NCBI RefSeq assembly: GCF_001613165.1
Contig: NZ_BDBV01000054.1
Location: 1-48,358, forward strand
Direction of reading: 5' to 3'
DNA length: 48,358 nt
From: Nocardia mexicana NBRC 108244
Lineage (GTDB): Bacteria > Actinomycetota > Actinomycetes > Mycobacteriales > Mycobacteriaceae
The position numbers and the translations under genes are program-made. Every line of letters begins with the position of its first letter. The first letter of the stretch is position 1. Below, one piece after another: positions 31,460 to 40,212 of this stretch. The notes under the pieces were generated by a model that saw only the letters and a program-made list of their open reading frames with translations, made no database searches and was not told the origin of the DNA.

Positions 31460-32227
31460 TTACGACGGCTGCCGGGTCGGCATGATGGTGACCTGCTGCA
31501 GGTTCACGCGCGGGGGCTGGGCGGCCAGGAAATCGACGGCCGCGGCGATATCCTCCGGTTCGAGCCAGGTCATCGCCTGTTTCGAACCTTCGAGCCAGTC
31601 CCGGGCACCGGTGTCGGTGACGTGGCTCTGCAACTCCGTGCCGACGATGCCCGGTTCGATCGCGGAGACTCGGACATCCTTGGCTCCGAGTTCCGCGCGA
31701 AGGGTGCGCGACAGATGCGTCACGTAGGCCTTGGTGCCCGAGTACACCGCGAAGTTCGGGAAGATGTTCTGCGCGGCGATCGAGGACGTGTTGACCAGGT
31801 CGGCCACGCCCTTGTCGGCGGCCGCGGCGATCAACTGCGGGACGAACGCGCCGATGGCATTCATCAGGCCGGTCACGTTCAGATCGATCTGCCGCTGCCA
31901 CTGCTCGACCGGCAGCTCCTCGACGGGTGCGGGCAGCATGACACCCGCATTGTTGAACAGCAGGTCGACGGTGCCGAGTTCGGCGGCGACCCGCTCGGCC
32001 GCGTGACGCACGGCCTGCGCGTCGGTGACGTCGACGGCCAGGGCCAGTGCCGTCCCGCCCGCCTGCTCGATCTCCTTGACCAGCTGTTCGAGTCGATCGG
32101 CCCGCCGTGCGAGCACGGCAACCCGGGCTCCGGAGGCGGCCAGCCGTGTGGCGGTGGCCTCGCCGATGCCGCTGGAGGCGCCCGTCACGACGGCGACGCG
32201 TCCGGCGAGGGTGTGCTGAGTAGTCAT
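31460..32227 (-). CDS. SDR family oxidoreductase
   Basis: 255 residues from ATG 32227; the much longer open frame is spurious. The classical short-chain dehydrogenase pattern is complete: cofactor loop TGASSGIG (15-22), NNAG (92-95), the catalytic Ser149 region, Tyr162 and Lys166 (YSGTK), and a C-terminal PEDIAAAVDFLAAQPP. An Arg-rich end of strand 2 (LARRADRLEQL) suggests NADP(H). It is divergent from the XRE/MmyB-like regulator at 32407, which probably controls it. Substrate unknown. Confidence 0.92.
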   Translation of the reverse strand: MTTQHTLAGRVAVVTGASSGIGEATATRLAASGARVAVLARRADRLEQLVKEIEQAGGTALALAVDVTDAQAVRHAAERVAAELGTVDLLFNNAGVMLPAPVEELPVEQWQRQIDLNVTGLMNAIGAFVPQLIAAAADKGVADLVNTSSIAAQNIFPNFAVYSGTKAYVTHLSRTLRAELGAKDVRVSAIEPGIVGTELQSHVTDTGARDWLEGSKQAMTWLEPEDIAAAVDFLAAQPPRVNLQQVTIMPTRQPS

Positions 32228-32406
32228 AGGTGGTCTCTCCTCGGTGTCGTCCGCGGCGGTTCTGGCCGCGTATTCGAGACAACCGCCGAGAGAGCCCCCG
32301 CAGACGGTCAAATCGCGCCCTGGTCGACCTAGGTCCGGCGAACCTGGGTCCAGCAGACCGACCCTCGGCGGCGACAGGGTGCTCCCGGTCGGGTCAGACT
32401 GGATCC

Positions 32407-33324
32407 ATGGAGCACAACGCCGAGCTGAAGGAGTTCCTGCGCACCCGCCGTGCGCGCCTGAACGTCGACGACGTGCAGATCGGTGGAACGGGCGGCGTGC
32501 GCCGGGTGCCGGGACTGCGCCGCGAGGAAGTGGCCCAGCTGGCAGGGGTGAGTGTGGACTACTACAGCCGCCTCGAGCAGGGCCGCAACCTGAACGTCTC
32601 CGACGAGGTCCTCGACGCCGTCGCCCGCGCCCTGCGTCTGGACGAGGTCGAGCGGTCCTATCTGTTTCAGATCGCCCGGGCGAATCCGCGGCGTGCCCGT
32701 CGCCGTAGTCCGGCGCGAGTGCAGCGCGTCCGCCCCGGGGTCCGCCGCATCCTGGAGACGCTCGACGACGTGACGCCCGCCTTCGTCTTCGGCCGCCGCA
32801 TGGACATCCTCGCCACCAACCGTCTCGCCCGGGTGTTGATGACCGACTTCGAGGCGCTCCCACCTCGGGACCGAAATATGTTGCGCTACACCTTTCTCGA
32901 CGATTCCGCCCGCCGGCTCTACGTCGATTGGGAGGAGGTCGCCCGGGACAATGTCGCGGTCCTGCGCCTGGACGCCGGCCGCCACCCCGACGACCCGCTG
33001 CTCACCGAACTCGTCGGCGAACTCGCGGTCAAGAGCCCGGAGTTCCGGCGCTGGTGGGCGGACCACAACGTCCGCGAGCGCAGTCACGGCACGAAGCGCT
33101 ACCACCATCCCCTCGTCGGCGATCTCACCATCGACTACGAAAGCGTTTCCCTGCCAGGTGATCCCGACCAGACGTTGTGCATCTACACAGCGGAGGCGGG
33201 CTCGCCGTCGGAGACCGCCCTCGAGCTGCTCGCCACGTGGACCGGCGCACAGCGGGCGGCGGCCGACGGCCCCGATCCGGAACACCTGTCGCGAGCCGAG
33301 CGGTCGGGCGGCCAGGAACGCTGA
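32407..33324 (+). CDS. XRE/MmyB-type transcriptional regulator
   Basis: 305 residues from ATG 32407. An N-terminal XRE helix-turn-helix (VPGLRREEVAQLAGVSVDYYSRLEQGR) is followed by the MmyB-like ligand-binding domain (PAFVFGRRMDILATNRLARVLM, NMLRYTFLDDSARRLYVDWEE, a central acidic-arginine set, and HPLVGDLTIDYESVSLPGD). Such regulators commonly sit head to head with an oxidoreductase gene, as here with the SDR (180-base gap), and control it. The ligand is possibly a fatty acid, as found for MmyB. Confidence 0.9.
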   Translation: MEHNAELKEFLRTRRARLNVDDVQIGGTGGVRRVPGLRREEVAQLAGVSVDYYSRLEQGRNLNVSDEVLDAVARALRLDEVERSYLFQIARANPRRARRRSPARVQRVRPGVRRILETLDDVTPAFVFGRRMDILATNRLARVLMTDFEALPPRDRNMLRYTFLDDSARRLYVDWEEVARDNVAVLRLDAGRHPDDPLLTELVGELAVKSPEFRRWWADHNVRERSHGTKRYHHPLVGDLTIDYESVSLPGDPDQTLCIYTAEAGSPSETALELLATWTGAQRAAADGPDPEHLSRAERSGGQER

Positions 33325-33388
33325 TATGACACAACGCTGCTGGTGTCCGCCGCTTTCGCGGATGGCACTCACAGGCCCGGCGACATCC

Positions 33389-34180
33389 TTACTGCAGCGG
33401 TGACATGAACGTCCACAGGTGCCGTTCGTTGTCGTGGACGCTGTAGTCGCGGTAGCCGTAGACCTGGTCCGTGGGCTCGTAGATGACTTCCGCGCCTGCG
33501 GATTTCGCGTGGCGATAGTGCGCGTCGACGTCCTCGACGACGATCGACATGCCCTCGGTGCAGGCGCCGACCTGCTGCGGGGAACGCAGCCCGAACTGCT
33601 CGGCGACCTGGTGCAGCCAGAGCACGCCGTCGCCCGCGGTGACCTCGGCGTGCACTGCGGTGCCGTCGGAGGCGCGCGCGATCTGACCCGGCTCCAGTCC
33701 GAAGACCTCGGTCAGAAACTTGTGTGCCGCTTCGATATCGGTGTAGACGAGCGTGGGTATCCGACGCTGAATCGCGGTGTCCAGCATGGCCATATCCTCC
33801 AATGTTCCCAGCAGCTCCCGGGTGTCGAGGCTGCGTTGTTCGGCGAGGGCGCCGACCATGGTGGTCAGGCGCTGACGCAGGCGGTGACCGACGGCGAGCT
33901 TGCGGTCCAGCTGGCCGATGTGCCGGTTCATCATGGCGACGAGATCCTGGCCCGGATCGTCGAGCGCCGCCGACACCTCGTCCAGCCGCAGACCCAGCCG
34001 CCGCAGCAGTCCGATGCGGTACAGCCGCTCCACGTCCGCGGACGAATACAGCCGGTGCCCCGCCCCGCTGCGCCCGGACGGCGACAGCAGCCCGATCTCG
34101 TCGTAGTAGTGCAGCGTCCGCACCGTCATCCCGGTCGCGGAGGCCAGATCTCCCACCTTGAGGTAGCTCGCGGTAGTCAC
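33389..34180 (-). CDS. MerR-type regulator fused to a VOC domain
   Basis: 263 residues. Residues ~5-120 form a MerR helix-turn-helix with coiled-coil dimer arm (LKVGDLASATGMTVRTLHYYDEIGLLSPSGRSGAGHRLY). Residues ~140-263 are a complete VOC/glyoxalase-like domain (PTLVYTDIEAAHKFLTEVFGLE ... YGYRDYSVHDNERHLWTF). The VOC part would serve as the ligand sensor, or be an enzyme joined to its regulator. It is transcribed leftward with no divergent partner nearby. Confidence 0.88.
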   Translation of the reverse strand: MTTASYLKVGDLASATGMTVRTLHYYDEIGLLSPSGRSGAGHRLYSSADVERLYRIGLLRRLGLRLDEVSAALDDPGQDLVAMMNRHIGQLDRKLAVGHRLRQRLTTMVGALAEQRSLDTRELLGTLEDMAMLDTAIQRRIPTLVYTDIEAAHKFLTEVFGLEPGQIARASDGTAVHAEVTAGDGVLWLHQVAEQFGLRSPQQVGACTEGMSIVVEDVDAHYRHAKSAGAEVIYEPTDQVYGYRDYSVHDNERHLWTFMSPLQ

Positions 34181-34434
34181 GAATCCGACACTAGGACCTC
34201 ACGTGACGTGAGGTGCAAGCCCCGATGTGACGGTCCGCGCGTTCGGAGAGCCGTTGCCCGCCGTATCGCCACGACCAACCCGCCGAATCCCCGCGCTTGC
34301 ACGTCGTATCGGGCGCAAACCCCGGCGACTCGGGTGTTGATCGCATACCGCCTCAGAGCACTCGAGTAACGTTCTCCCGCAGGCCCGGCACGGCGGTGTC
34401 GGCCCCGGGGGGACCGGACTGCGAAGGGACTGGA

Positions 34435-35592
34435 GTGACGGGCGCGCGGATGGTCGGGCTGTTCGCCGGTATCGGCGGGCTGGAGCTCGGCCTGAGCGCG
34501 CACGGATGGCGGACCGAGCTGCTGTGTGAGATCGATCCGGGGGCGGGGGCGGTGCTGTCGGCGCGTTTTCCCGAGGTCGACCTGCACACCGATGTCACCC
34601 GGCTGCGGGCGCTGCCCGCGGATACCGATCTGGTGGCCGCCGGATTCCCCTGCCAGGACCTGTCCCAGGCCGGACGCACCGCCGGAATCGGCGGTGCGCG
34701 TTCCGGATTGGTGGACGAGGTGTTCCGGCTGGTACGCCGCAAGCGCGGGCCGCGCTGGCTGCTGATCGAGAATGTCCCGTTCATGCTGCAGCTCGACCGC
34801 GGCCGGGCGATGCTGCACATCACCCGCGCGCTGGAGGAACTCGGCTACACGTGGGCCTACCGGGTGGTGGACGCGCGCGCGTTCGGCCTGCCGCAGCGGC
34901 GGCAGCGGGTGCTGATGCTGGCCTCCCGCACCGAGGATCCGCGGCCGGTGCTGTTCGGCACCGACGCCGGGCCGCGCGTGATCGGCGACCCCGAAACCGA
35001 CCCCTGCGGCTTCTACTGGACCGAGGGTGTGCGCGGGCTGGGCTGGGCCGTGAATGCCGTGCCGACGCTCAAGGGCGGTTCCGGACTGGGCATTGCCAGC
35101 CCGCCCGCCATCCGGCTGCCGTCCGGCGAGATCGTCACCCCCGGAATCACCGATGCCGAACGGCTGCAGGGTTTTTCGAGCGGCTGGACGGAACCGGCGC
35201 TGGACGCGCCGGGGGTCCGGCAGGGCCATCGGTGGAAGCTGGTCGGCAATGCGGTGAGCGTGCGCATGGCCCTGTGGGCGGGGGCACGCCTGGCCGATCC
35301 GATGGTCGACACGGTCCCCGACGAACTGCCGCTGCCCGCGCACCGCTGGCCCGCGGCAGCATGGGGCCGAGCCGGAGTGGCGCATCGCGTGGCGGTGTCC
35401 ACCTGGCCGGTGCACCAGCCGTACGAGGATTTGCGCTGGTTCCTGGAGGACCCGCGCCTGCTGTCGGCCCGGGCCACCGCCGGATTCCTGCGCCGCGCCG
35501 CCCGCGGCAACCTGCGCTTCCCGCCCGGCTTCCTCACCGATATGGAAAACCACCTGCTCCGCATGGGAGGGTTTCCCCAGGAGGCGGCATGA
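34435..35592 (+). CDS. DNA (cytosine-5-)-methyltransferase
   Basis: 385 residues from GTG 34435; ATG 34450 is the alternative. C5-methyltransferase motifs run in order: I (FAGIGGLELGL), IV (GFPCQDLSQAG, catalytic Cys73), VI (ENV 112-114), VIII (PQRRQRVLML), IX and X (RWKLVGNAVSV). After the DNA-recognition region a ~70-residue C-terminal extension contains LRRAARGNLRFPPGF. The recognition sequence cannot be read from the protein. A Vsr endonuclease follows at 35725; no restriction nuclease is present, so it may be an orphan or solitary methylase. Confidence 0.92.
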   Translation: MTGARMVGLFAGIGGLELGLSAHGWRTELLCEIDPGAGAVLSARFPEVDLHTDVTRLRALPADTDLVAAGFPCQDLSQAGRTAGIGGARSGLVDEVFRLVRRKRGPRWLLIENVPFMLQLDRGRAMLHITRALEELGYTWAYRVVDARAFGLPQRRQRVLMLASRTEDPRPVLFGTDAGPRVIGDPETDPCGFYWTEGVRGLGWAVNAVPTLKGGSGLGIASPPAIRLPSGEIVTPGITDAERLQGFSSGWTEPALDAPGVRQGHRWKLVGNAVSVRMALWAGARLADPMVDTVPDELPLPAHRWPAAAWGRAGVAHRVAVSTWPVHQPYEDLRWFLEDPRLLSARATAGFLRRAARGNLRFPPGFLTDMENHLLRMGGFPQEAA

Positions 35593-35724
35593 ACGTCCGG
35601 TCCGGAGCGGCACCGAGGACCCCGCTGGTACGCGGGGCTGGATCGATGAGCGGCTGGACACCGGACCGCACCGGCGGATGACGGAACAGGATGCGCGAGA
35701 ACAGGGCTCGCAGGGAGGTGCCGC

Positions 35725-36141
35725 ATGACTTCGGGCCGCCCCACCACCGATCCGCAGACCAGCGCGCGGATGTCGCGGCAGCGCCGGGTCGGCACGAAGC
35801 CCGAGACCGCGCTGCGCAAGGAACTGCATCGCCGCGGCTACCGGTTCTTCGTCGACCGCGCTCCGCTGCAGGGCCTGCGGCGCCGGGCCGACCTGGTGTT
35901 CCCGCGGCGCAAGGTGGCGGTTTATGTGGACGGTTGCTTCTGGCACTGCTGCCCGGAGCACGCCACCTATCCGAAGAACAACGCGGAGTGGTGGGCCGAG
36001 AAGCTGGCCGGGAATGTCAAGCGTGACCGCGACACCGATACCCGGCTGACCGGGTCCGGCTGGCTGGTGGTCCGGGTGTGGGAGCACGAGGATGCGGTCG
36101 CTGCCGCCGACCGGGTGCAGGCGGCTCTGTCGAACGGATAG
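35725..36141 (+). CDS. vsr: Very short patch repair endonuclease (Vsr)
   Basis: 138 residues. The Vsr core is present: MSRQRRVGTKPETALRKELHRRGYRFFVDR, then RRADLVFPRRKVAVYVDGCFWHCCPEH with the catalytic Asp and the Cys/His zinc ligands, and a final WLVVRVWEHE. Vsr nicks beside T-G mismatches that arise when 5-methylcytosine deaminates, so it protects the sites of the neighbouring C5-methyltransferase. The start ATG overlaps the end of an upstream open frame (ATGA), and the RBS AGGGAGG is good. Confidence 0.93.
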   Translation: MTSGRPTTDPQTSARMSRQRRVGTKPETALRKELHRRGYRFFVDRAPLQGLRRRADLVFPRRKVAVYVDGCFWHCCPEHATYPKNNAEWWAEKLAGNVKRDRDTDTRLTGSGWLVVRVWEHEDAVAAADRVQAALSNG

Positions 36142-36358
36142 GTCGCGCAATCACTCCGACGACGACCGGCCGACCTCCGCTCGGGCTCGCCGACCTGCCG
36201 CGGGGCAACGTTCGACCGGACCTCGCAGGCACCGGCCGACCACTCGGTTCACCGTCCCGTGACCCGTGACTTTCGACAGCCTGCAGGTGAGCAGCCGACG
36301 AGCGTGGCCGAACGACCGTAGCGCGCCGGGCCTGGTCGACGCCTCGGACAGATAGGTC

Positions 36359-37168
36359 ATGATGGAAAGAACCCAACCAGCCGACCAGTCCGATGAAGCG
36401 AGGGCAATGACGCCTGACGAGCGTGCTCGCGCCACGACCGCCGCGCGGCCGGAACGCCGGTGGAACCGGCCCCTGCGCTGGTGCGTCGCCGTGGCGATCG
36501 CCCTGGCCGGAGTCTGCTACTCGTCGTGGGTCCTGGAATTCGTGCTGCCGATCGGCCTCGATCCGGTCAACTCGTTTCTCAGTCAGCTCGACGAGGAGGG
36601 GCGGCCCTACCGGTGGGTGTTCTCCACGGGCGACACGCTCACGGGCATTCTGGCGCTGGCGGCCGCGGCGGGCGGGCTGTTCGCATTCTCGCGACGCCGG
36701 TTGTCGACCGTCGGGTGGGTCGCGCTGGGCTGCTTCGGCGCCTCGACGATCGCGGACGCGCGCTGGCCACTGCAGCCGTGCTCGGCGGACTGCGACAAGG
36801 GCCTGTTCCCGCAACTACACCAGGTACACGCGCTGACCAGCACGCTCGCCGTGACGTCGATCTTCGTGGCCATGATCGCCTTCAGCGCGGCCGCGTTCCG
36901 CTACCGCCGCTGGCCGATCCTGCAGCACTCCGGACTGTGGATTCTGGTGGTCGGATCGGCGGCGACCGCCTGGATGCTGATCGCCGACAACCTGTCCGGC
37001 GACTACGCGCTCGGCATCGCCCAGCGCATCCAGGTGGCCTCGATGTCGCTGTGGCTGATCGCGCTGGCCGTGCAGATCGGGGTGGCGGACCGGGTCAGCG
37101 GCGGCGGGCGCGCACGGCGACCAGCGAACGCGGGGCCGACGACGCCACAGCCCCCGACATGGCCATGA
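36359..37168 (+). CDS. DUF998 membrane protein
   Basis: 269 residues; the first ATG is at 36359, and an in-frame ATG lies at codon 17. A polar N-terminal ~40 residues is followed by about six transmembrane segments across residues 42-242. The signature PVNSFLSQLDEEGRPYRWVF is typical of DUF998 proteins, as is the extracellular CSADCDKG loop. The protein is predicted to sit in the cytoplasmic membrane; its function is not known. Its 3' end overlaps a small frame on the other strand. Confidence 0.82.
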   Translation: MMERTQPADQSDEARAMTPDERARATTAARPERRWNRPLRWCVAVAIALAGVCYSSWVLEFVLPIGLDPVNSFLSQLDEEGRPYRWVFSTGDTLTGILALAAAAGGLFAFSRRRLSTVGWVALGCFGASTIADARWPLQPCSADCDKGLFPQLHQVHALTSTLAVTSIFVAMIAFSAAAFRYRRWPILQHSGLWILVVGSAATAWMLIADNLSGDYALGIAQRIQVASMSLWLIALAVQIGVADRVSGGGRARRPANAGPTTPQPPTWP

Positions 37169-37223
37169 CGGCCAGGATGGCCACGGTGGCGGCCATGACG
37201 ACGAGTTCGATGACGATGTTCAT
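37095..37223 (-). CDS. Possible 42-residue single-span membrane protein
   Basis: ATG 37223 with GGTGGA upstream, TGA at 37097-37095. Residues 2-28 form one strongly hydrophobic helix (VIELVVMAATVAILAVMAM), and the C-terminus is basic (RSLVAVRARRR). It lies antisense over the last 74 bases of the DUF998 gene. The clean helix followed by positive charges supports a real small membrane protein, but the evidence is slight. Confidence 0.38.
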   Translation of the reverse strand: MNIVIELVVMAATVAILAVMAMSGAVASSAPRSLVAVRARRR

Positions 37224-37285
37224 GGTTCCACCGTGCCATCGCCGGCTGTCAGGGGTCCGTGCTGCACATGGGTAAATCCTGAGAA

Positions 37286-38842
37286 TCAGCCCACGGTGAC
37301 CGTGATCGAGGTGGTTGCGGTGCGTGCGGGCAGTTTGCCGGTATCGACCTCGAGGATTTCGCCGGTGTCCTGGGTACCGTCCGGCAGGGTCTTCGCCCGC
37401 AGCCCGAACGGCGGCTGCTGCCCGGTGCTGCCGTCCAGGCCGAAGTCGGAGTCGTTGGCGATATACAGCGTCTTACCGCCGTCGGTCGTGGCGACACCCT
37501 CGATCTTGTCGTGGCCGAAGAAGCCGCCGTCGGCGGCCAGGGCATCGACGAGCCCGCCCAGATCGAGGTGCGACCGCTTGGCCACCGGCGTGATCCCGGC
37601 CCGCCGCAGCGCCGCGACACCGTCGGCGGTGGGCACCGCGCCGACGTAGGTCTCGAGCGGCCGGTCACCGACGAGCAGGCCGAGCTTCGGGTCGTAGTGC
37701 GCGCCGGGCACGGCCGCCCCCGGGCCGATGTCGGTGGCGCCGGACAGATCGATGGTCCACAGCTTCTTGTTCGCCTTCGGGGCGAGCTTGCCGTCGCGCT
37801 CGTCGACGACGAACGTGGTGGCGTTCAGCGCGGTGATATCCGAGACGGCCAGCTTGCTCTTCGGATCCTCGAGCGGATACACGAACTCCTTGGTGGCCTT
37901 GGTTTTCAGGTCGACGGTGACGATGCGGGTCATCGGCACCTCGCGCGCCGATTCGACTCCCGGTGTCTGCAAACCACTTTGGACGATCCCGACCAGGGTG
38001 CCGCCGTCCGGAGTGACGGTCAGGCCCTCCATGCCCTGATTCGGGGTGCGCAGCGAGAGTTCTTCCGGCAGACCCCGACCCGGCGCCAGCCGCTCCAATT
38101 CGGTTCCGGAGGCATCGAAATGCACCAGGAACGGCCCGTATTCGTCGGAGACCCAGAAGGTTCCGTCGGGCAGTGCGACCAGGCCCTCGGTGTCGAGTCC
38201 GTGATCGGTGGGGGCCAGCGGGTTACCGGCCAGGTCGCGGATCGTCTCGCCGGTCGAGGCCGCCGAATCGATCAGCCCGTTGAACGGTACTCCCGCACGG
38301 TTTTTCAGTTCGATGGTCGATTTCAGCACCGCCCGCGTGCCGGACAGCTGGAAGCGACCGATCTTCGGGGCGAAATCCGGTGTCGGCGTGAGCTTTTCGT
38401 TCTTGTTCGGGCCGTCCACATTCGGACCGCGGTCGGTGAGCCCGTAGAACTCGCCCGGAGCACCCGGTACCGGGGCGAACGCCGAACCGAATCCGCTGCC
38501 CTGCACGGTCGTTTCGCCGAATCGGCCGAGGGCCGGGATGTCGGTGGTGTAGCGGCGCACCGCATCGGTCGTGGTGATCGAGAGGGTGTCGTCGCCGGTG
38601 TAGCCGGGGTCCGGAACGTAGACCAGGGTGCCGTCGGCGCGGTGCTCGATCCGGCCGTGCTGCGGATCGGCGACCGCGACCGCGGTGCGGCCGCCGGTGC
38701 GGGCGAGCAGGTCGTCCGGTGCGATCTCCAGCGGCCGATCCTGTCCGGTGATGAGGGGTGTCGGATCACCCCCGGACGAGCAGGCGGCCGCGCACAATAC
38801 GGCGGCCAGGGTTGCGGATCGGATACTGCGCTGGAATCTCAC
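37286..38842 (-). CDS. Secreted esterase-like/phytase-like lipoprotein
   Basis: 518 residues. Signal peptide with a lipobox (AAVLCAAACSSG) near residue 21. Residues ~40-100 contain a cadherin-like beta repeat (PDDLLARTGGRTAVAVADPQ, DGTLVYVPDPGYTGDDTL). From ~110 a phytase-like beta-propeller domain follows (GSGFGSAFAPVPGAPGEFYGLTDRGPNVDG, then DTEGLVALPDGTFWVSDEYGPFLVHFD), matching the family annotated 'esterase-like activity of phytase'. Such proteins are exported and may cleave phosphoesters. The activity is inferred. Confidence 0.87.
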   Translation of the reverse strand: MRFQRSIRSATLAAVLCAAACSSGGDPTPLITGQDRPLEIAPDDLLARTGGRTAVAVADPQHGRIEHRADGTLVYVPDPGYTGDDTLSITTTDAVRRYTTDIPALGRFGETTVQGSGFGSAFAPVPGAPGEFYGLTDRGPNVDGPNKNEKLTPTPDFAPKIGRFQLSGTRAVLKSTIELKNRAGVPFNGLIDSAASTGETIRDLAGNPLAPTDHGLDTEGLVALPDGTFWVSDEYGPFLVHFDASGTELERLAPGRGLPEELSLRTPNQGMEGLTVTPDGGTLVGIVQSGLQTPGVESAREVPMTRIVTVDLKTKATKEFVYPLEDPKSKLAVSDITALNATTFVVDERDGKLAPKANKKLWTIDLSGATDIGPGAAVPGAHYDPKLGLLVGDRPLETYVGAVPTADGVAALRRAGITPVAKRSHLDLGGLVDALAADGGFFGHDKIEGVATTDGGKTLYIANDSDFGLDGSTGQQPPFGLRAKTLPDGTQDTGEILEVDTGKLPARTATTSITVTVG

Positions 38843-38937
38843 TCGCGTTACCTACCGTGGCCAGGGAACGGCTGGTTGACCGGCATCTGAACAGTTACCT
38901 CCCGGCGATCGATATCGGGCAGCGTACCGGCGGCGCG

Positions 38938-39732
38938 ATGAGTAGTGTCACAGTCGTGACCAGCGATGCACCGGAGCTCAGTGCGCAACTGGCCCTGCTC
39001 GACACCGTCGACTCGGCCACTCGACGCCTGCTCGACACCGTAGGCAAGCTGACCGACGCCGATGTGCCCGGTCCGTCGCTGTGCGAGGGCTGGACCCGCG
39101 GACACGTCCTGGCGCATCTGTCGCGCAATGCCGACGGCCTGGTGAACCTGCTGCTGTGGGCGCGCACCGGCATCGAAACCCCGCAGTACGCAAGCCAATT
39201 CCTGCGCGACACCGATATCGAGATGGGTGCGCCCCGGCCGATCGCCGAACAGCTCGACGACCTGCGCGCGGCCTCCGATCGCTGGCTGGCCCTGGCCCGC
39301 GCGATGCCCGCCGACCGCTGGCCCACCCCGATACGTACCCGTACCGGCAAGGAGCTGCCCGCCGCGCAGATTCCGTGGCTGCGGCTGCGCGAGATCGAAA
39401 TCCATCACGTCGATCTGACGGTCGGCTACCAGCCCGCCGACTGGCCCGACGAGTTCGTCGCCCGATTGCTGTCCGAGGTGGTCGCCGGACTGGACCGGGC
39501 CGCCACACCGAACGTTCCCCCCGGGACCAAGCCGATGACCTCCGACCCGGCGGAGCCCAAGCCCCCCACCTTCACGGTGAGTACCACCGACACCGGCTAC
39601 ACCGCCACCGTCGGGCCCGCGCCGACGACGACCGTCAGCGGTCCGGCCGCGGAGGTCGTGGCCTGGCTCACCGGCCGCTCCGACGGCACCGGCCTCACCG
39701 GCGAGCTGCCGACCCTGGGCGCCTGGTTGTAG
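38938..39732 (+). CDS. Mycothiol-dependent maleylpyruvate isomerase family protein
   Basis: 264 residues from ATG 38938. The MDMPI N-terminal domain is clear: CEGWTRGHVLAHLSRNADGLVNLLLWA and, further on, REIEIHHVDLTVGY, which supply the His and Glu metal ligands of the DinB-like fold. A C-terminal ~85-residue SCP2-like or MDMPI_C domain follows (TFTVSTTDTGYTATVGPAPTTTVSGPAAEVVAWLTGRSD). Mycothiol-linked isomerases occur in actinobacteria that make mycothiol. The substrate could be maleylpyruvate but is not established. Confidence 0.87.
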   Translation: MSSVTVVTSDAPELSAQLALLDTVDSATRRLLDTVGKLTDADVPGPSLCEGWTRGHVLAHLSRNADGLVNLLLWARTGIETPQYASQFLRDTDIEMGAPRPIAEQLDDLRAASDRWLALARAMPADRWPTPIRTRTGKELPAAQIPWLRLREIEIHHVDLTVGYQPADWPDEFVARLLSEVVAGLDRAATPNVPPGTKPMTSDPAEPKPPTFTVSTTDTGYTATVGPAPTTTVSGPAAEVVAWLTGRSDGTGLTGELPTLGAWL

Positions 39733-39767
39733 GCGTACCTCCGCATTCGCTCCGGCCGTGAGCGCGC

Positions 39768-40049
39768 CTAGGACAGCTTCTCCTCGGTCTCGCAGGAGAA
39801 TTCGCGCACGTCGGCGGCGGTGATCTGCGCGGACAGCTCGTCGCCCGGGCCGCTGCCGCGGAACGCCTCGACCGCCGCGCGCGTGGCCCACCGCTCGTAC
39901 ACGTTGACGCGATCGAGCTCGAGGAGATCGGCGCCGAGGCTGTAGTCGAGACAGCCCTCGGCCGCCCGGGCGGCCTCGACCACCGGGCGGCAACGTGCGA
40001 GATAACGGTCGCGGTCGGTGACGCGCAGATATCCGGCAACAATCAGCAC
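39768..40049 (-). CDS. Antibiotic biosynthesis monooxygenase-like (ABM) protein
   Basis: 93 residues from GTG 40049; the much longer open frame has no plausible start. ABM fold pattern: LIVAGYLRVTDRDRYLARCRPVVEAARAAEGCLDYSLGADLLE, then NVYERWATRAAVEAFR. These dimeric ferredoxin-like proteins include monooxygenases and heme-binding relatives; here the function is unknown. Transcribed leftward, divergent from the ABC transporter operon. Confidence 0.82.
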   Translation of the reverse strand: MLIVAGYLRVTDRDRYLARCRPVVEAARAAEGCLDYSLGADLLELDRVNVYERWATRAAVEAFRGSGPGDELSAQITAADVREFSCETEEKLS

Positions 40050-40212
40050 ACGGGCACTGTAGTCCGGACCGGGCGGGCGGGCCGGAAAATCGGTGGCGAG
40101 CCCCTGGGCCTGCTGGCAACCTGGAATGTCGTACCCCGGTGCGAAGCTGTGTGGTGGCCCCGTTGTGTTGGGCGCGGGGTGAATCTTTGCGAACGACGAA
40201 GGGGGAGAAGCT

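Noticed and set aside
35589..35681. 30-codon frame with ATGA overlap after the C5-methyltransferase
   Set aside because: It is short, low-complexity and ends without a motif; the overlap alone is not enough to call a gene.
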